Shown here: piece by piece, positions 11,750 to 24,033 of the stretch
Position numbering within the stretch: position 1 is the first letter of the stretch
Layout: each line of letters begins with the position of its first letter
Assembly (NCBI GenBank): GCA_947044405.1
Contig: CAMRHE010000333.1
Span: forward strand, 186,001 to 250,000
Direction of reading: 5' to 3'
From: Leptodactylus fallax
Lineage: Eukaryota; Chordata; Amphibia; Anura; Leptodactylidae
Length of the DNA stretch: 64,000 nt
The notes under the pieces: model-generated
What the model saw: only the letters and a program-made list of their open reading frames with translations
What the model was told of the DNA's origin: nothing
Databases searched by the model: none
Program-made: the position numbers and the translations under genes

Positions 11750-11988
11750 CATTATGGGAAAGGAGCTGGGAAGCTCAAGCGCCCTCTGTTGGATGTAACA
11801 AATCCTCAATTTGCTTTTGACCCACTGAGTCTTGAGAAAGCAAGAGGGATTTTAGCCAATCAGATGAGTGATATTGGCTTGGCTAAAATCCCTCTTCCTT
11901 TCTCAAGACAGTGGGTCAAAAGCAAATTGAGGATTTGTTACATCCAACAGAGGGCGCTTGAGCTTCCCAGCTCCTTTTCCCATAATGC
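11750..11988. repeat. Near-perfect palindromic repeat
   Basis: The arms of about 105 bp start 'ggcattatgggaaa' on the left and end with its complement on the right, with 'gccctctgttggatgtaaca' in both. They enclose a short spacer near 11860-11885. The transcript of either strand would form one long hairpin. A partial relative with the same arm lies at 51665-51780. The preceding 11655-11720 also matches 51895-51955, so palindrome and neighbour belong to one repeat family. Confidence 0.75.
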
Positions 11989-12000
11989 CTAGTGAAATGT

Positions 12001-13025
12001 GTATGCAGACATAGAAATTAATGAGTGAGTGTCCTAGCCTAAAAAAACACACTGAAAAAGCACATGGTCTTATACATGGAGCCTTAGACATGAATAGCAC
12101 TTGAACAGGTTGTGTGAACTTTGTGCTATCATGAGCCTCTATGAGTTCTAACTTTTGGGTTTCCTTGTTTAGGTAGGATGGACATAGTTTGGTAGGACTT
12201 GCATATTCTGACTTTGGTTAAACTGCAGCAGGCACATGTGCTATTAGATTATTGATCTGTGTGAAGGATGAAGATACTTGAACGCTACATTGTCCAGGAT
12301 CATCGATGTAGGCACATGCGCAGGCTCACTCAGATGCACAGAGTATGTCCTATCCATAGGACTGGAAATGGCGAGTCAATGTACTCAGGTGCTCATACTC
12401 ATGTATTTACTGATGCGCTTCCGACGCTCACGCATATCCTTTGGCTACTGTGCCATGTGCACATATTAATGCCAACAGGTAAAAACACATTGGCCTACAT
12501 ATGTATACACTTACGTCATTAATGGACTCTGTAATATATAGGACGGGTTTTTAGTCATTATTATGTTTAATAAGTGGATGTGTATTTCTTTCATGTCGTC
12601 TTTTTCTTGTTCTGACATATTTAATTTTTGGTGGTGCCTTCTTTTTTTTTGCATAGTTAGATATGTGATGATGTTGCACCAAAGATGCAACACATCACCC
12701 GTACTGTGCCTCAATTACATATTTTATTATAACTTACTCCATTTTTTGGGGTGTGAGTTATGCATGAAATCTCGGCCAGTTCTAATTTCCATTTTGGTAC
12801 ACAGATGTTCACCTGCTTTATGAAAAGGCCGCAGCCTCCTAATAAATCAGGTGTGCCCTTTATTAACATTGGCATACAAAATGCAAGTCTTAATAATTTT
12901 GCCCCAATGAGTTGTGCATTTGGATGCTTCATTCTGCCTGTTTATTAGAATGACACATGACATCCTACTCTTACTATTTTTGTCAAGGACTTGTTTATAG
13001 CCACAGGATCCACTTTCACTGGATA
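12001..13025. other. No gene seen
   Basis: This is AT-rich sequence with only short open frames that lack any recognisable signature. I see no element ends. Confidence 0.5.
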
Positions 13026-13027
13026 TA

Positions 13028-14623
13028 CAGTGGGGAAAAAAAGTATTTAGTCAACCACCAATTGTGCAAGTTCTCTCACTTAAAAAGATGAGAGAGGCCT
13101 GTAATTGTCATCATAGGTAGACCTCAACTATGAGAGACAAAATGAGAAAGCAAATCCAGAAAATCACATTGTCTGATTTTTTAAGAATTTATTTGCAAAT
13201 TATGGTGGAAAATAAGTATTTGGTCACCTACAAACAAGCAAGATTTCTGGCTCTCACAGACCGGTAACTTCTTCTTTAAGAGGCTCCTCTGTCCTCCACT
13301 CATTACCTGTAGTAATGGCACCTGTTTGACATTGTTATCAATATAAAAGACATCTGTCCACAACCTCAAACAGTCACACTCCAAACTCCGCTATGGTGAA
13401 GACCAAAGAGCTGTGGAAGGACACCAGAAACAAAATTGTAGACCTGCGCCAGGCTGGGAAGACTGAATCTGCAATAGGCAAGCAGTTTGGTGTAAAGAAA
13501 TCAACTGTGGGAGCAATAATTAGAAAATGGAAGACATACAAGACAACTGATAATCTCCCTCGATCAAAGGCTCCACGGAAGATCTCTTGTGGATCTTGAT
13601 CACAAGAACGGTGAGCAAAAATCCCAGAACCACACGGGGGGACCTAGTGAATGACCTGCAGAAAGCTGGGACTAACGTAACAAAGGCTACCATCAGTAAC
13701 ACACTACGTCGCCAGAGACTCAGATCCTGCAGTGCCAGATGTGTCTCCCTGCTTAAGCCAGTACATATCCGGGCCCGTCTGAAGTTTGCTAGAGAGCATT
13801 TGGATGTTCCAGAAGAGTATTTGGAGAATGTCATTTGGTCAGATGAAACCAAAGTAGAACTGTTTGGTAGAAACACAACTCGTCATGTTTGGAGGAAAGT
13901 GAATGCTGAGTTGCATCCAAAGAACACCATACCTACTGTGAAGCATGGGGGTGGCAACATCATGCTTTGGGGCTGTTTCTCTGCAAAGGGACCAGGACGA
14001 CTGATCCGTGTTCATGAAAGAATGTTTGGGGCCGTGTATCGTGAGATTTTGAGTGCAACCCTCCTTTCATCAGCAAGGACACTGAAGATGAAACGTGGCT
14101 GGGTCTTTCAGCATGACAGTGATCCCAAGCACACCGCCAGGGCAACGAAGGAGTGGCTTCGTAAGAAGCATTTCAAGGTCCTGGAGTGGCCTAGCCAGTC
14201 TCCAGATCTCAACCCCATAGAAAACCATTGGAGGGAGTTGAAAGTCTGTGTTGCCCAGAGACAGCCCCAAAACATCACTGCTCTAGAGGAAATCTGCATG
14301 GAGGAATGGGCCAACATACCAGCAACAGTGTGTGCCAACCTTGTGAAGACTTACAGAAAACGTTTGACCTCTGTCATTGCCAACAAAGGATATATAACAA
14401 AGCATTGAGATGAACTTTTATTATTGACCAAATACTTATTTTCCACCATAATTTGCAAATAAATTCTTTAAAAATCAGACAATGTGATTTTCTGGATTTG
14501 TTTTCTCATTTTGTCTCTCATAGTTGAGGTCTACCTATGATGTCAATTACAGGCCGGCCTCATCTTTTTAAGTGGGAGAACTTGCACAATTGCTGGCTGA
14601 CTAAATACTTTTTTTCCCCACTG
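13028..14623 (+). mobile_element. Full-length Tc1-like transposon, copy A
   Basis: The terminal inverted repeats of about 200 bp start CAGTGGGGAAAAAAAGTATT and end with the complement TACTTTTTTTCCCCACTG. TA occurs on each side (13026-13027 and 14624-14625). The transposase lies on the plus strand between them. A second copy of the same family is at 58157-60292. The 1596 bp length is normal for the group. Confidence 0.95.
13393..14408 (+). pseudogene. Tc1-like transposase with one frameshift (copy A)
   Basis: The first frame (13393-13599) encodes the N-terminal helix-turn-helix domain ([19 protein letters not shown]). The frame then changes, and 13587-14408 encodes the rest. Catalytic residues are visible in [27 protein letters not shown] and [15 protein letters not shown] (DD34E). 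Compared with copy B the sequence between 'gatctc' and 'gagc' near 13580-13615 is 7 bp shorter, which explains the frameshift. The rest is open to the natural end at the inner edge of the right repeat. Confidence 0.92.
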
Positions 14624-14753
14624 TATTTGATAACACCATTCTTGACAACATTACACAAAAATTCATCCCACAAGTTTGAATACTTTGCCTGGTTTGTCAG
14701 CAGTGATGATCTTGCCTTGTTTATAGCCGCTAATTTTGTGTGATTTTCCCATT

Positions 14754-14990
14754 TTAGGCTGGGGCCCCACATGGCGTAAATGCTGCAGTTTGGCCACGAT
14801 GGGAACCCCACAGAAAAAAAGGCAGTGTTTTACAGTCGCTGTGAATCCCATCCACACCTTGCGAAACAATACCTGCAGTGGTCAATTATACCGACGGAAA
14901 TGCCGCGGTTTCCCTATAGGTATAATTGAAGCAAAAAGTCCACAGAGGAAACTTCCTGCAGACTTTCTGTGAAAAGCGCTGCGGGACAAA
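14754..14990. mobile_element. 'GGCCCCAC' family MITE, right end missing
   Basis: The left end reads TTTTAGGCTGGGGCCCCACATGG and continues with family motifs (ttttacagtc, aatcccatcca, 'caattatacc', 'gcagactttctgtg'). The sequence stops matching near 14990, before the expected inverted right end. It begins about 130 bp after Tc1 copy A. Confidence 0.5.
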
Positions 14991-15007
14991 TCGCTATTCA
15001 GAATATA

Positions 15008-15132
15008 TACACAGTGTATACCTGTAAAAGTTTTAGGCAGGTGTAGAAAAAATGCTGCAAAGTACTAAGAATGCTTAAGTGAAGAATAAAAGAGAAATCC
15101 ATATCAAATCAATACTTTGTGTGACCACCCTT
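15008..15132. mobile_element. Fragment of a Tc1-like terminal repeat
   Basis: The segment 'acctgtaaaagttttaggcag', continuing with 'gaaaaaatgctgcaaagta' and 'tttgtgtgaccaccctttt', has the character of the inverted-repeat and subterminal region of a Tc1/mariner element. No transposase follows; an AT microsatellite does. Confidence 0.5.
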
Positions 15133-15146
15133 TTATTTTTACACAG

Positions 15147-15147
<1 letters not shown>

Positions 15148-15182
<35 letters not shown>
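15148..15182. repeat. (AT)n microsatellite
   Basis: An uninterrupted AT dinucleotide tract of about 17 units directly follows the Tc1 fragment. Confidence 0.95.
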
Positions 15183-15184
<2 letters not shown>

Positions 15185-16315
15185 ACTGTATATTTAGAAA
15201 TACATTTTATAGTAACAGCTTATTTTATGCTTTCTTCCTGATGTTTCCGTAACCCATGTTAGTTTTATACTCTATTAATTGCTACATGAAATATAGTATC
15301 ACAATCCAGTCCCATTTACAGCGATACAGGAGCTATTTCCATGTTGTAGAAGAACCAAAAGTAACGACCATAGTGTTGAGGGAAAAAAGGAACAGTCTTT
15401 TTCTGAAATCCCAGTCTCACTGCTAGGCTGGAAGACTGGTCATGCCGGTGACTCTTTGGTGATTATATTGGGTCCAGATGAGTTGGAAGCTGCACGTTAT
15501 ACAGTAATGGAAAAGCCCCACCCTTGTGATAACAGGAGAAAGGGATAACATCTATAATTATGCAACTACACTTTCTTGGTGTAGGTTTAGAACGCCATAT
15601 ATATGTGCTATTTATCCCCTATCGTTTCCTAAATGATCCTGCAGCTGGACAGATGCTGCAAAGTAAATGAATTACTAATTTATATGCTGATAATTGACAG
15701 ATATCTCCCTCAGTAATAGAAAGAAAGCTGTCAGCCAACAGAATAGACATCAGAGGAGCCTAAAGCCCATATATATAAGAGAATTTGGGATTTCAAAGTG
15801 CCCTGTGACAAATAAAATGTAATTTTGGCCATAGTCAAACAACAAACCCATGATAGAAATCAGTGTGCCTGTCAGTACCACCTATTGCTTTTAGAAAGGG
15901 AAGTAGATGGCAGTTTCCTTTTATGGAAAAGGTCACAGTAATCCTAAAGGAATTGCTTTGTGAAGACAATTGCTTTCCATCGTACTATTAGGGAATATGG
16001 GCACCATGGAAGAGGATTACTATTACAATTAATTAATTACAATTAATATAAAAATAAATCGTATTTGCGTGTACCAGGAGCCACCCCTCCTCCTCACTGT
16101 ACTGTGTCTAGCTGTAAGACAACTGGCTGAAGCAGGAGCCTCCCTACTGTACTCTGTCTCTGGTAGTACAATAAGATCATTAAGCCTCCGCCCCCTAACC
16201 AGTCTCCAGTCAAAAGGGATACAGATTAGAAGTAGATTAACCTTTTGGGAGGTTTTTGGCAAGATTTCTACAAGACTATTTGTTTCAAGAACGTGCATAA
16301 AATGCTCAAAAGTGA
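15183..16315. other. No gene seen
   Basis: No convincing coding region or element ends are visible. Two short open frames near 16030-16335 overlap on opposite strands and lack homology signatures. Confidence 0.5.
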
Positions 16316-16317
16316 CA

Positions 16318-16400
16318 CACAGTGTCAGGGTTTGAACCCAACACCTCCGGTGTTCTAGACAGTGGCTCTTCTCACTGAGCTATGGGGAATTCTGGATAGT
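16318..16400 (-). repeat. tRNA-derived SINE head
   Basis: On the minus strand there is an A box (ATAGCTCAGTGAGAAGAGC), whose D-arm GCTC/GAGC pairs perfectly, followed at tRNA-like distance by a B box (GGGTTCAAACCC). The anticodon and acceptor stems pair poorly, so this is a tRNA-derived sequence and not a working tRNA gene. The A and B boxes form an internal RNA polymerase III promoter. The tail and 3' end of the SINE were not resolved. Confidence 0.55.
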
Positions 16401-17878
16401 TCCTTGTGCTCCTAGTTAACCTTGCCTTGATTACCTAATTTAGCTCCACCCTTGGACTTCCTATTCAAGCCAAGCCTCTCCACTTCCTCCTTGCCAGATT
16501 ATTGTGCTTCAAAGCCTTTAATCCAGTTTCTGCTCCTGCCTCATGCTACGACTACTGCCTTTATCTGTGTGCCAAACTTGGACTGTTATATGTCCACGCT
16601 TACTTCAGTAATTTAAGTCATCTGGATTGTCAGCCACTGGACTCCCACCTCACTTCCAGACCTTGACAATTTCACATACCAGGTGAGCAATCATATTATT
16701 ACTTTTACACACATTGGTGTCAAGGTAATTTTATGTTTACTTTTAGAATTTAGTTTTAGTGTTTCTTTAAATGGTTAAAGCACTGGTTGTTACACATATC
16801 TTATCATTTATTCATAATCTGTTTATGCATCTAATATTTTTAACTCTATTACATGCACCAATGCCTTCCTGATGAGTTTTCCAGACAATAAAGAGTACTT
16901 TAGGTAAAGGAAGAAGGGCCCGATCCTGCAGTTAGTGGGTTAATTCTCTGCTTTAATTGTACATGCACTTTAAATCCATAATATAAAAGGCTAGCCTAGT
17001 AACATCCACATTCAGCTTATCTGTAGTTACTTCCACAAGTGTCAGTAGGGAAATTAATATTCTGGTCTGACAGGCATCTTGTATTCCCCCCACAATTACA
17101 AATGAAAATAAATCAGACTACCTTGGCCTCCTACATGAATATAAATCCACAAAGAACTAATATACAGTATCAATTTTTCAGCATATCTCTGGCTGTACCT
17201 GTGAATTAAATCCCTCTGTAAAAATGAGGGGGAAACTACCTCCTCAGAAATCTAACAAATATACCATCTGTTCCATGGATCATGATAAAATGATATTCTT
17301 TATTGGTGTTATAGTGGCATCTTGTGGCTTCTCAGATATAATGCTGGTGCTAAAAAAAACACGCAAAAAATGAGATAAACTGTTACCTAAGGACAAAGCG
17401 TATGTGTTTCTGTATGCCACTAAAATGACATAGCATATTAGTTTGTACAGAAGGGCACCCTAAAAACATTCTCAGGACTGTATACATACAATGCATATTT
17501 CTGATTAAGAGGATGCTCAAGCTGTTTTATTTAACTCATTCTAGATTTGTTGTACATGTATGGAGGATGTCAGTGTGCTCCTTGCACTGTATAGTAGCAT
17601 TACTGCATCTATACCGTTTACAGAGACACCTGCTTCTGGCTCCCTACACTGTATAGCAAAGAGATTGCATCCAGCCCCAAACAGATGATCTATGTGGAAG
17701 ATGGTTGTTGGCCACTCACTGATTTAGCAATTGGATATCAACTCACTAATAAATGCTTTTCACACAGTATCTGCTGATGTCTTCACAGACACACCAACAA
17801 CATAACTCCTGGATCACCTCTCCTTCTAGCTATAAAAATTATTTTTTCCTAAGTTTTAAGGTTGCACATACAATTGTA
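16401..17878. other. No gene seen
   Basis: This is AT-rich sequence with no supported gene. No clear terminal repeats were found. Confidence 0.5.
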
Positions 17879-19110
17879 AGGCTGGGTTCACATTTGCGTT
17901 TTGCTCTGTGTCAAATCAGTTTTTGAAACTCTCAAAATCCTCAAAAACTGATTTTGAACGGATCGTTTTAAAACCCAAAATCAATGGGTTGTAAAAACCA
18001 TCCGCAGGTGTGCGTTTGGAGCATTTCCATCAGTGGCGTAACTAGGAATGGCTGGGCCCCAAGGCGAACATTTGACATGCCCCCCCACCCGGAACGCCCC
18101 CTTCAACCCGGCCTTGCACAAACTGCATTCCTGCGCACACTATTCTGCCCCATAGTGGCCCCTACCCACACTATTATGCGCCATAGGGCCCCTGCACATA
18201 GTATTATGCCCCATAGTGGCCCCTGCACATGGTATTATGCCCCACTGTGGACCACCCATGAATAATTGTTATACTCTGGGGTCTTTTTCCAGGGGAGGAT
18301 ACAAACATAAAAAAACAATGTTACTTACCACTACCTGACTCCGCTGCACCCGCCGCTACCAGCCTCTTCAGTGTTGGACCAGACGCCGTGAGCCAGGCTG
18401 GCGCGCGATGCATAATGACGTCGGCCTGGCCCACGTTATGTCATCAAACAGGCCGAAGGTGCCGGAGCGCAGGAGAGGTAAGTAACAGTGTTTTTATGTT
18501 TCCTCATACCCCTGGGCCTCCGACATTATACTGTGGGGTATGAAAAGACCCCACAGTATAATGATAGCAGTGTTTGTGGAATTCGCGGGCCCATGGCCTT
18601 ACACCGATCCCCGCTCCTGCTCACAGCTGCCTCTGCAGAATGGGAAGCGCAGGCGGCCGTGTGCACGAGCGGGGATTGGTAATAATAGGGCCCGTTACCT
18701 GCTGGTGTTACTCTAGCAGGTAACGGCCTATTAAAAAAAAAAAAAAAAAACATGGGGGGCCTTAGCCCCCTAATGTCCCTAGGCCCTGTGGCAGCCGCAC
18801 CACTGCTACCCTGGTATTTATGCCACTGATTTCCATCTAGTATCCGCTTTTTGAGCGGAGGAAAAGTCAGACTTGAGGACAGCAACGTTTTCCCTCTGTG
18901 CATGCTCAGAATGAAGATGGGGGGGGGGGGAATGATTTCTCAAAAATGGATACAAATGAACATGTTTTTGACTGATACCCATTGACTAATCCATCTAAAA
19001 AGATGGATTCGGGTATCCACTGTGTAACCGTTTGGAGTCAGTTTTTGGACCAATCCATTTTTAACAGCTTGACAGCGGGTGGATACCAGGCACAAGTGTC
19101 AACCTAGCAT
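17879..19110. mobile_element. MITE-like repeat split by a hAT insertion
   Basis: The left end 'ggctgggttcacatttgcg' and the right end 'caagtgtcaacctagc' are imperfect inverted copies. The internal halves (17900-18030 and 18829-19100) share phrases about 'ccattgactaatccat' and 'cagtttttgg'. The hAT element at 18031-18828 interrupts it, which makes this the older of the two. Confidence 0.5.
18031..18828. mobile_element. Non-autonomous hAT-type element with perfect 8-bp target duplication
   Basis: The element begins CAGTGGCGTAACTAGG and ends TATTTATGCCACTG, and is flanked by the exact 8-bp direct repeat ATTTCCAT (18023-18030 and 18829-18836). An 8-bp duplication and CAGTGGCG...CCACTG ends fit the hAT superfamily. 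Internally it has three short tandem phrases of the type 'attatgccccatagtggcccc' near 18145-18245 and a poly(A) run near 18733-18751, but no transposase. Confidence 0.85.
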
Positions 19111-19595
19111 TAATTGTAAGTGTGACCAACTCTTTTAAAACACTTTGATAATAAGATCTTAAGGTGCGATAAAGATTTGGATCCTAAGAGTCGCAAATAC
19201 AATTAAAGCACCCATCTAAAACCACCATATGTAAACACACTAAACACACTCATTACATTTTTATAAGACTAGTAGAAAATAGTCACATAGGGATAATGTT
19301 TGTAGAGTGTGGAGTATACTGGGCAGCACTACTGTAGTTCTTGGTGATGTGGAGGTTTTACTTTCTCACCAGTTTGAGGTCATTCTTGGCCTTGTAGCTC
19401 TTACTTACCACCCATTTCTTATATTCTAAGATTTTAATATTGATGACTTATCCTCTGGACAGTATAGCAGTACAAGTACCCAAAGGCAGGTTTCCAGCAA
19501 AAAATCTGAAAACAAGAATGTATTTTCATAGAGGTGACTTTTCTTTTACTGTAAGGAAAAAACTAGCAAGTGGCTGGCCTGGAATGGGAAAAAAA
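19111..19595. other. No gene seen
   Basis: Unique-looking sequence between two repeats; nothing recognised. Confidence 0.5.
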
Positions 19596-20351
19596 GATCC
19601 CTTTCCATCTTTTTTTTTTTTTATAACTGTAATTTTTATTGAAAAATTTTTCATTAACAAAGAACAAAAAGCAAAAAATGATCAAACAAGCAGGAAGCAA
19701 TGAGGTAGGTAGAGGCTATCCGCCTCTTCTCCCTTGAGCAATATACATTCAAATTAAACAGTAAACAAGGGAGGGGAAAATGAAGGGGTTAAGAAGACGA
19801 GGGTAGACCAAAGGGAAGGGGGGGGGAGGAGAAGACTAGAGATCAGAGACCCTGTGATATACAATACATGCCCAGGGCGCCCAGATAGCCCCAAAGGCCT
19901 CCCGGGAATTATCTAGGCCAGCGGCAGATATTCAAGACCCTCACATCCTTCATTCTAGCCACAAGCAAGCTCAAGACTAGATGGGGGACTCACTTTCTTC
20001 CAGTTTCTAGCTATGAGAATTTTAGCTGCAGTACAAAGATGCAAGAAAAGCCTGGATGACTTATTGCTCAGGTGTCTGGGGGGAAGGTTCAGGAGATAAA
20101 CAAGAGGGTCAAGAGGAACCTCTTGCAAAAAGAGAGCAGTCGCAGAGTCCTGACCTCCCTCCAGAAACCTAGGATGAAAGGGCACGTCCAAAAGATGTGG
20201 TGCAGGGTCCCACCGCAGCCCACAGCGCCAGCACCATGGGGGAACCAATGGGTTTAAAGCATGGAGGAGAGCTGGAGTAGATACCAAGCATCAACAGCTT
20301 ATACTGCGCTCCCTAAATGTAATGCACTAAGATGATTTCTGGGCCCGAGAC

Positions 20352-22772
20352 CTACAATCCGCCACTGTTCCTGGGAGATGGGTTTACCCCCGCCTCCTCC
20401 CATTTAAGCATATAGCGATGACTAACAGGAGAGCCTGTAGTTTGTGAGGCAAGAAGTTGGTAAATAGAGGATATAAAGCCCCTAGTGGACGTGCCTGCAC
20501 GGCAAATCTTTTCAAAAGCGGTGGGGAGTGACACTTTAAGGGACCCATGGAGGGTGCGGACAAAGTGAACCACCTGCAAGTAATGGAACCATTCAGTACC
20601 TGGCAGGTTTTGATTAGCTGTAAGGTAAGCAAAGGACCTGAGTTCCAAGGTTCCAGGGTCAACCATGTCAGCAATCCGGTGAAGGCCAGCTTTGGACCAC
20701 ACCTTAATCATGGCAGGGGTCAGGCTTTCGGGAAGAAGGGGGTTGTATAGTATGGAGACCATAGATGAGCGCAGGGACATCAGGGAGAATCTAGTACGAC
20801 AGGTAGACCAGATAGATCTAGTGAACCGAATGGGGCCCAGCAGGTACGAGACAGGGGGAGCGGGGGGGGGGGGGTAGCCGACCCACAGAAGTGCGTTAGG
20901 GTGCATGGGTGCTAGCCAGAGCTTCTCTATCTGCACCCATCTGGTATATGCTGGCATAGCCACCCAGAATGGGATATGGCGTAAGTGGGCCGCCCAATAA
21001 TAGTGTAACAGGTGTGGGACAGCCATACCCCCAGACCCCCTATCCGCCAGCATAACAGATCTGGGCATTCGGTGTCGTTTTGCTTGCCAGATAAACTGAA
21101 AAATAGCTTTCTGCAGGTTCCTTAATTCTCCCCGAGGTATTGCAACTGGAAGTGTCTCGAAAAAATACAGTAGCTTCGGGAGGAGAGTCATCTTGACCGC
21201 ATTAATTCTCCCTAAAAGGGAGATAGGTAAGGGCTGCCATTTGTCCAATAAGGCTCTTAGCTCACAAAACAACTGCGGGTAGTTTGCCGAGTAGAGGGTC
21301 GCGTAGGAGGTGGATATACAGTATGAACTCCCAGGTAGCGGATAGAGGACTCCTGCCACTGGAAATCGTAATTACTGCGGAGGAGGAGGAGAAGGTCCCG
21401 TGAGATGTTGAGTGGGAGTGCCTCAGTCTTTGCAGGGTTCACCTTGTAACCTGAGAGATCTCCATAGATCTCCAGCGAGCGCAACAAGTTTGGAAGGGTT
21501 GTGTGAGGGGAGGTGAGAGTGAGGAGTACATCATCTGCGAAAAGAGAAACCTTAAATTCCTTATCTTGGACCATGATCCCCCTGATGTTAGGGTCTCGCC
21601 TAATCTTGGCCGCTAGCGGTTCAATGCAGAGGGCAAATATGATGGGTGATGGGGCAACCCTGCCTAGTGCCATTTCGGATAGGGAAGGAGGGCGAAGATT
21701 CATGGGGAAGCTTGATTGCCACTGAGGGTAGGGAATAGAGGGCCTGGATAGCTGTGAGAAAAGGTCCCGTGAGCCCGAACGCCTTGAGCGTAGCATGCAT
21801 AAACGACCAATCTATGCGGTCAAAAGCCTTTTCAGCGTCCAGGCTCAAGAGAAGGGCCGGGGTAGAATAATGATTGGCCACCTCCACCAAATCTACAGTC
21901 CTCCTGGTGTTGTCACCACCCTGACGACAGGGGATGAATCCCACCTGGTCCTTATGGACAAGCAGAGGGAGCCAAGCATTTAGCCTATTGGCTAGGAGTT
22001 TGGTGAACAGTTTCAGGTCCGTGTTCAGCAGAGCAATCGGTCGGTAGTTAGCACAGTCCTGCAAGTCTTTACCCGGTTTAGGGACCAATGTGAGCAGTGA
22101 GGAGAGCATAGTCGGGGGTATAGGGGAACCTGAAAAGAAGGAATTGAAGAGGGACAATAGATGAGCAGAGAGTTCACCCTGGAAAACCTTATAATAATTG
22201 TAGGTGAACCCATCTGGGCCTGGGGCCTTCCCATTTGGGAGGTCCCTCAGGACCCCTTCTAATTCCTCCTTGGTGATGGGAGTGTTCAGGGAGGTCAAGG
22301 CCTCAGGAGGAAGGCGTGGGAGACAACAATCCCTTAAATAGTCTTCTAGCAGTGTTGAGTCATCCACAGGGAGTAATGCTCGTGGAGGGGGTAAGTTATA
22401 CAGCTTAGAGTAGTAAGAGTGGAATGCCAGCGCCACAGCATCAGGGTGGTGTTGAAGAGTACCCGTAGGGTCACGGACAGAATGTGGTGTGGAAGAAGTC
22501 CGATGATCCCTGAGGGTTCTTGCCAGGAGGGTATGAGATTTATTACCTCGTTCAAAAAACCTCTGACGGGTATAAAGGAGAAGTCGTTCCACATGGCGGG
22601 TCTCCAAATCACGGAGGTCCGCCCGGGCCAAGACCAAACGGCGAAAAAAAGACATCATAAATGACAAAGTAAGAATAAGAACAATTAAACGATACTTTGT
22701 GGGCGAGGCTAAGTCACTCGCCTGGGGACCAATGAGTACAGCCAGAGGTCCAATCAGGAACAATGGCCGCAT
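20352..22772 (-). pseudogene. L1 ORF2 reverse transcriptase, endonuclease missing, frameshifted
   Basis: Three overlapping frames (22772-21621, 21796-21257, 21359-20352) encode one L1-clade reverse transcriptase. Motifs in order are LPNGKAPGPDGFTYNYY, ANYRPIALLNTDLKLFTKLL, LLLSLDAEKAFDRIDW, RNGTRQGCPI and the active site FADDVLLTL, then the thumb/C-terminal region (LLGRINAVKMTLLPKLLYFF). Frameshifts lie near 21650 and 21300. The apurinic endonuclease domain, which should precede the RT by about 240 residues, is absent: only about 390 bp separate the RT region from ORF1 sequence. The element could not have moved alone in this form. Confidence 0.9.
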
Positions 22773-23164
22773 AGTCCAAGTATCCCCTTAGGGGGGAGAG
22801 TGTGGACAAGAGTTCGGAGGGGAGACGGCGGATCCCCAACCACCAGTAAAAAGAAGGATGGAAGGGGAGTCACCGGGACCCCACCCCGCCCCATTCCGCT
22901 AGAAACAATTCAATAATAAACATAGTAGATGAGACCCGTAGACCTAAAAAAGGGAAAAAAGAGAAGCAAACATGACATTAAGGCTTGCAAATTTCAAAGC
23001 ACTAACGAGAAAAGGGAGAACGTCTCAAGGGGGAGCAGCCTCCTCAGGAACCAGTCTCCAGCCGGGGCCTCCGAGCGGTCGCCGCCGCGGAAGGTGCATG
23101 ACGTCGTCTGGGCTCCAAACGATGCCAAACCGGTGGTGGGGGAGGGGGTGGAGAGATTAGCTCC

Positions 23165-24033
23165 CAGTCTGTTAAATTCGGCAGGGGAACATTGAGCAGG
23201 TCACAGAAGAGAGGTAAATCCGAAAAGGAGCGAAGCGTAGCGGAGCGACCATCCCTCCGAGCAATGAGAGCAAACGGAAAACCCCACCGGTAAGGAATTT
23301 GGTGTTCCTGAAGAATCTGGAGGAGGGGTCAGAGATGGCGGCATTTCTGGAGGGTAATTAGCGAAAGATCCTGATAAAATTGTAGTTGAGCTCCCTCAAA
23401 TTCGAAGTCCTTGAGCTTGCGCACCTTGCTCATTATGGCCTCTTTAAGGGTGAAGTCGTCGAGGCAGCAGATGACATCACGGGGTGCGGTGGAAAGTCAT
23501 CTGGGTCGAAGGGCTCGATGTGCCCTATCAAACTTAATTTTGTGGGATGGGGGCCCCGGGAGTACAGTGTTGAAGACAGCCTCCAGCAGAGCAGGCAAAT
23601 CCTCAGATTGATCAGCCTCTGGGAGTCCCTTAATGCGTATATTATTGCGCCGGCCCCTGTTGTCAAGATCCTCCAAGTGGCGTTGCATGTCCCGTATAGC
23701 TGAACCCTGGTCAGTGGTAGTATCATGCAGTGAGGCAACATAGTCCCTGGTAGTGTCATGGTCATTCTCCAGCGTATCCATTCGATTAGCAATAGAGTGT
23801 AAATCAGTGCGGAGGGTAGCAATTTCAGATCGGAAGGATGCTGTGATTTCCGCAACCATGCTCTTAAGGTCTTGTTTAGTAGGTAGCTGAGGAATAAGGT
23901 CCGCCATGGGTGGCGGTGCTGAAGATGGGCCTGGAATGCAGCTCTGGGGGTACAGGACTAGAGGGGAGGAGGACGGAAAGCCACAATCCTTGGAAATGTG
24001 GGGCAGAGGAGCCCCTACGCCAGTGTCCTCCAC
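23165..24033 (-). pseudogene. L1 ORF1-like RNA-binding protein, frameshifted
   Basis: The frame 24033-23497 shows a heptad-rich coiled-coil stretch (SEIATLRTDLHSIANRMDTL) followed by the typical ORF1 signature NRGRRNNIRIKGLPE and KIKFDRAHRALRP. The frame then changes near 23500 and continues as DDFPPHPVMSS and onward with stops. ORF1p binds the LINE RNA as a trimer in the ribonucleoprotein. An upstream open frame at 24015-24584 lies in the GC-rich 5' UTR and is probably not protein coding. The 3' boundary is approximate. Confidence 0.8.

Noticed and set aside
16318..16400. Functional tRNA gene
   Set aside because: The A and B boxes are good, but the anticodon and acceptor stems do not pair, so it is a tRNA-derived SINE.
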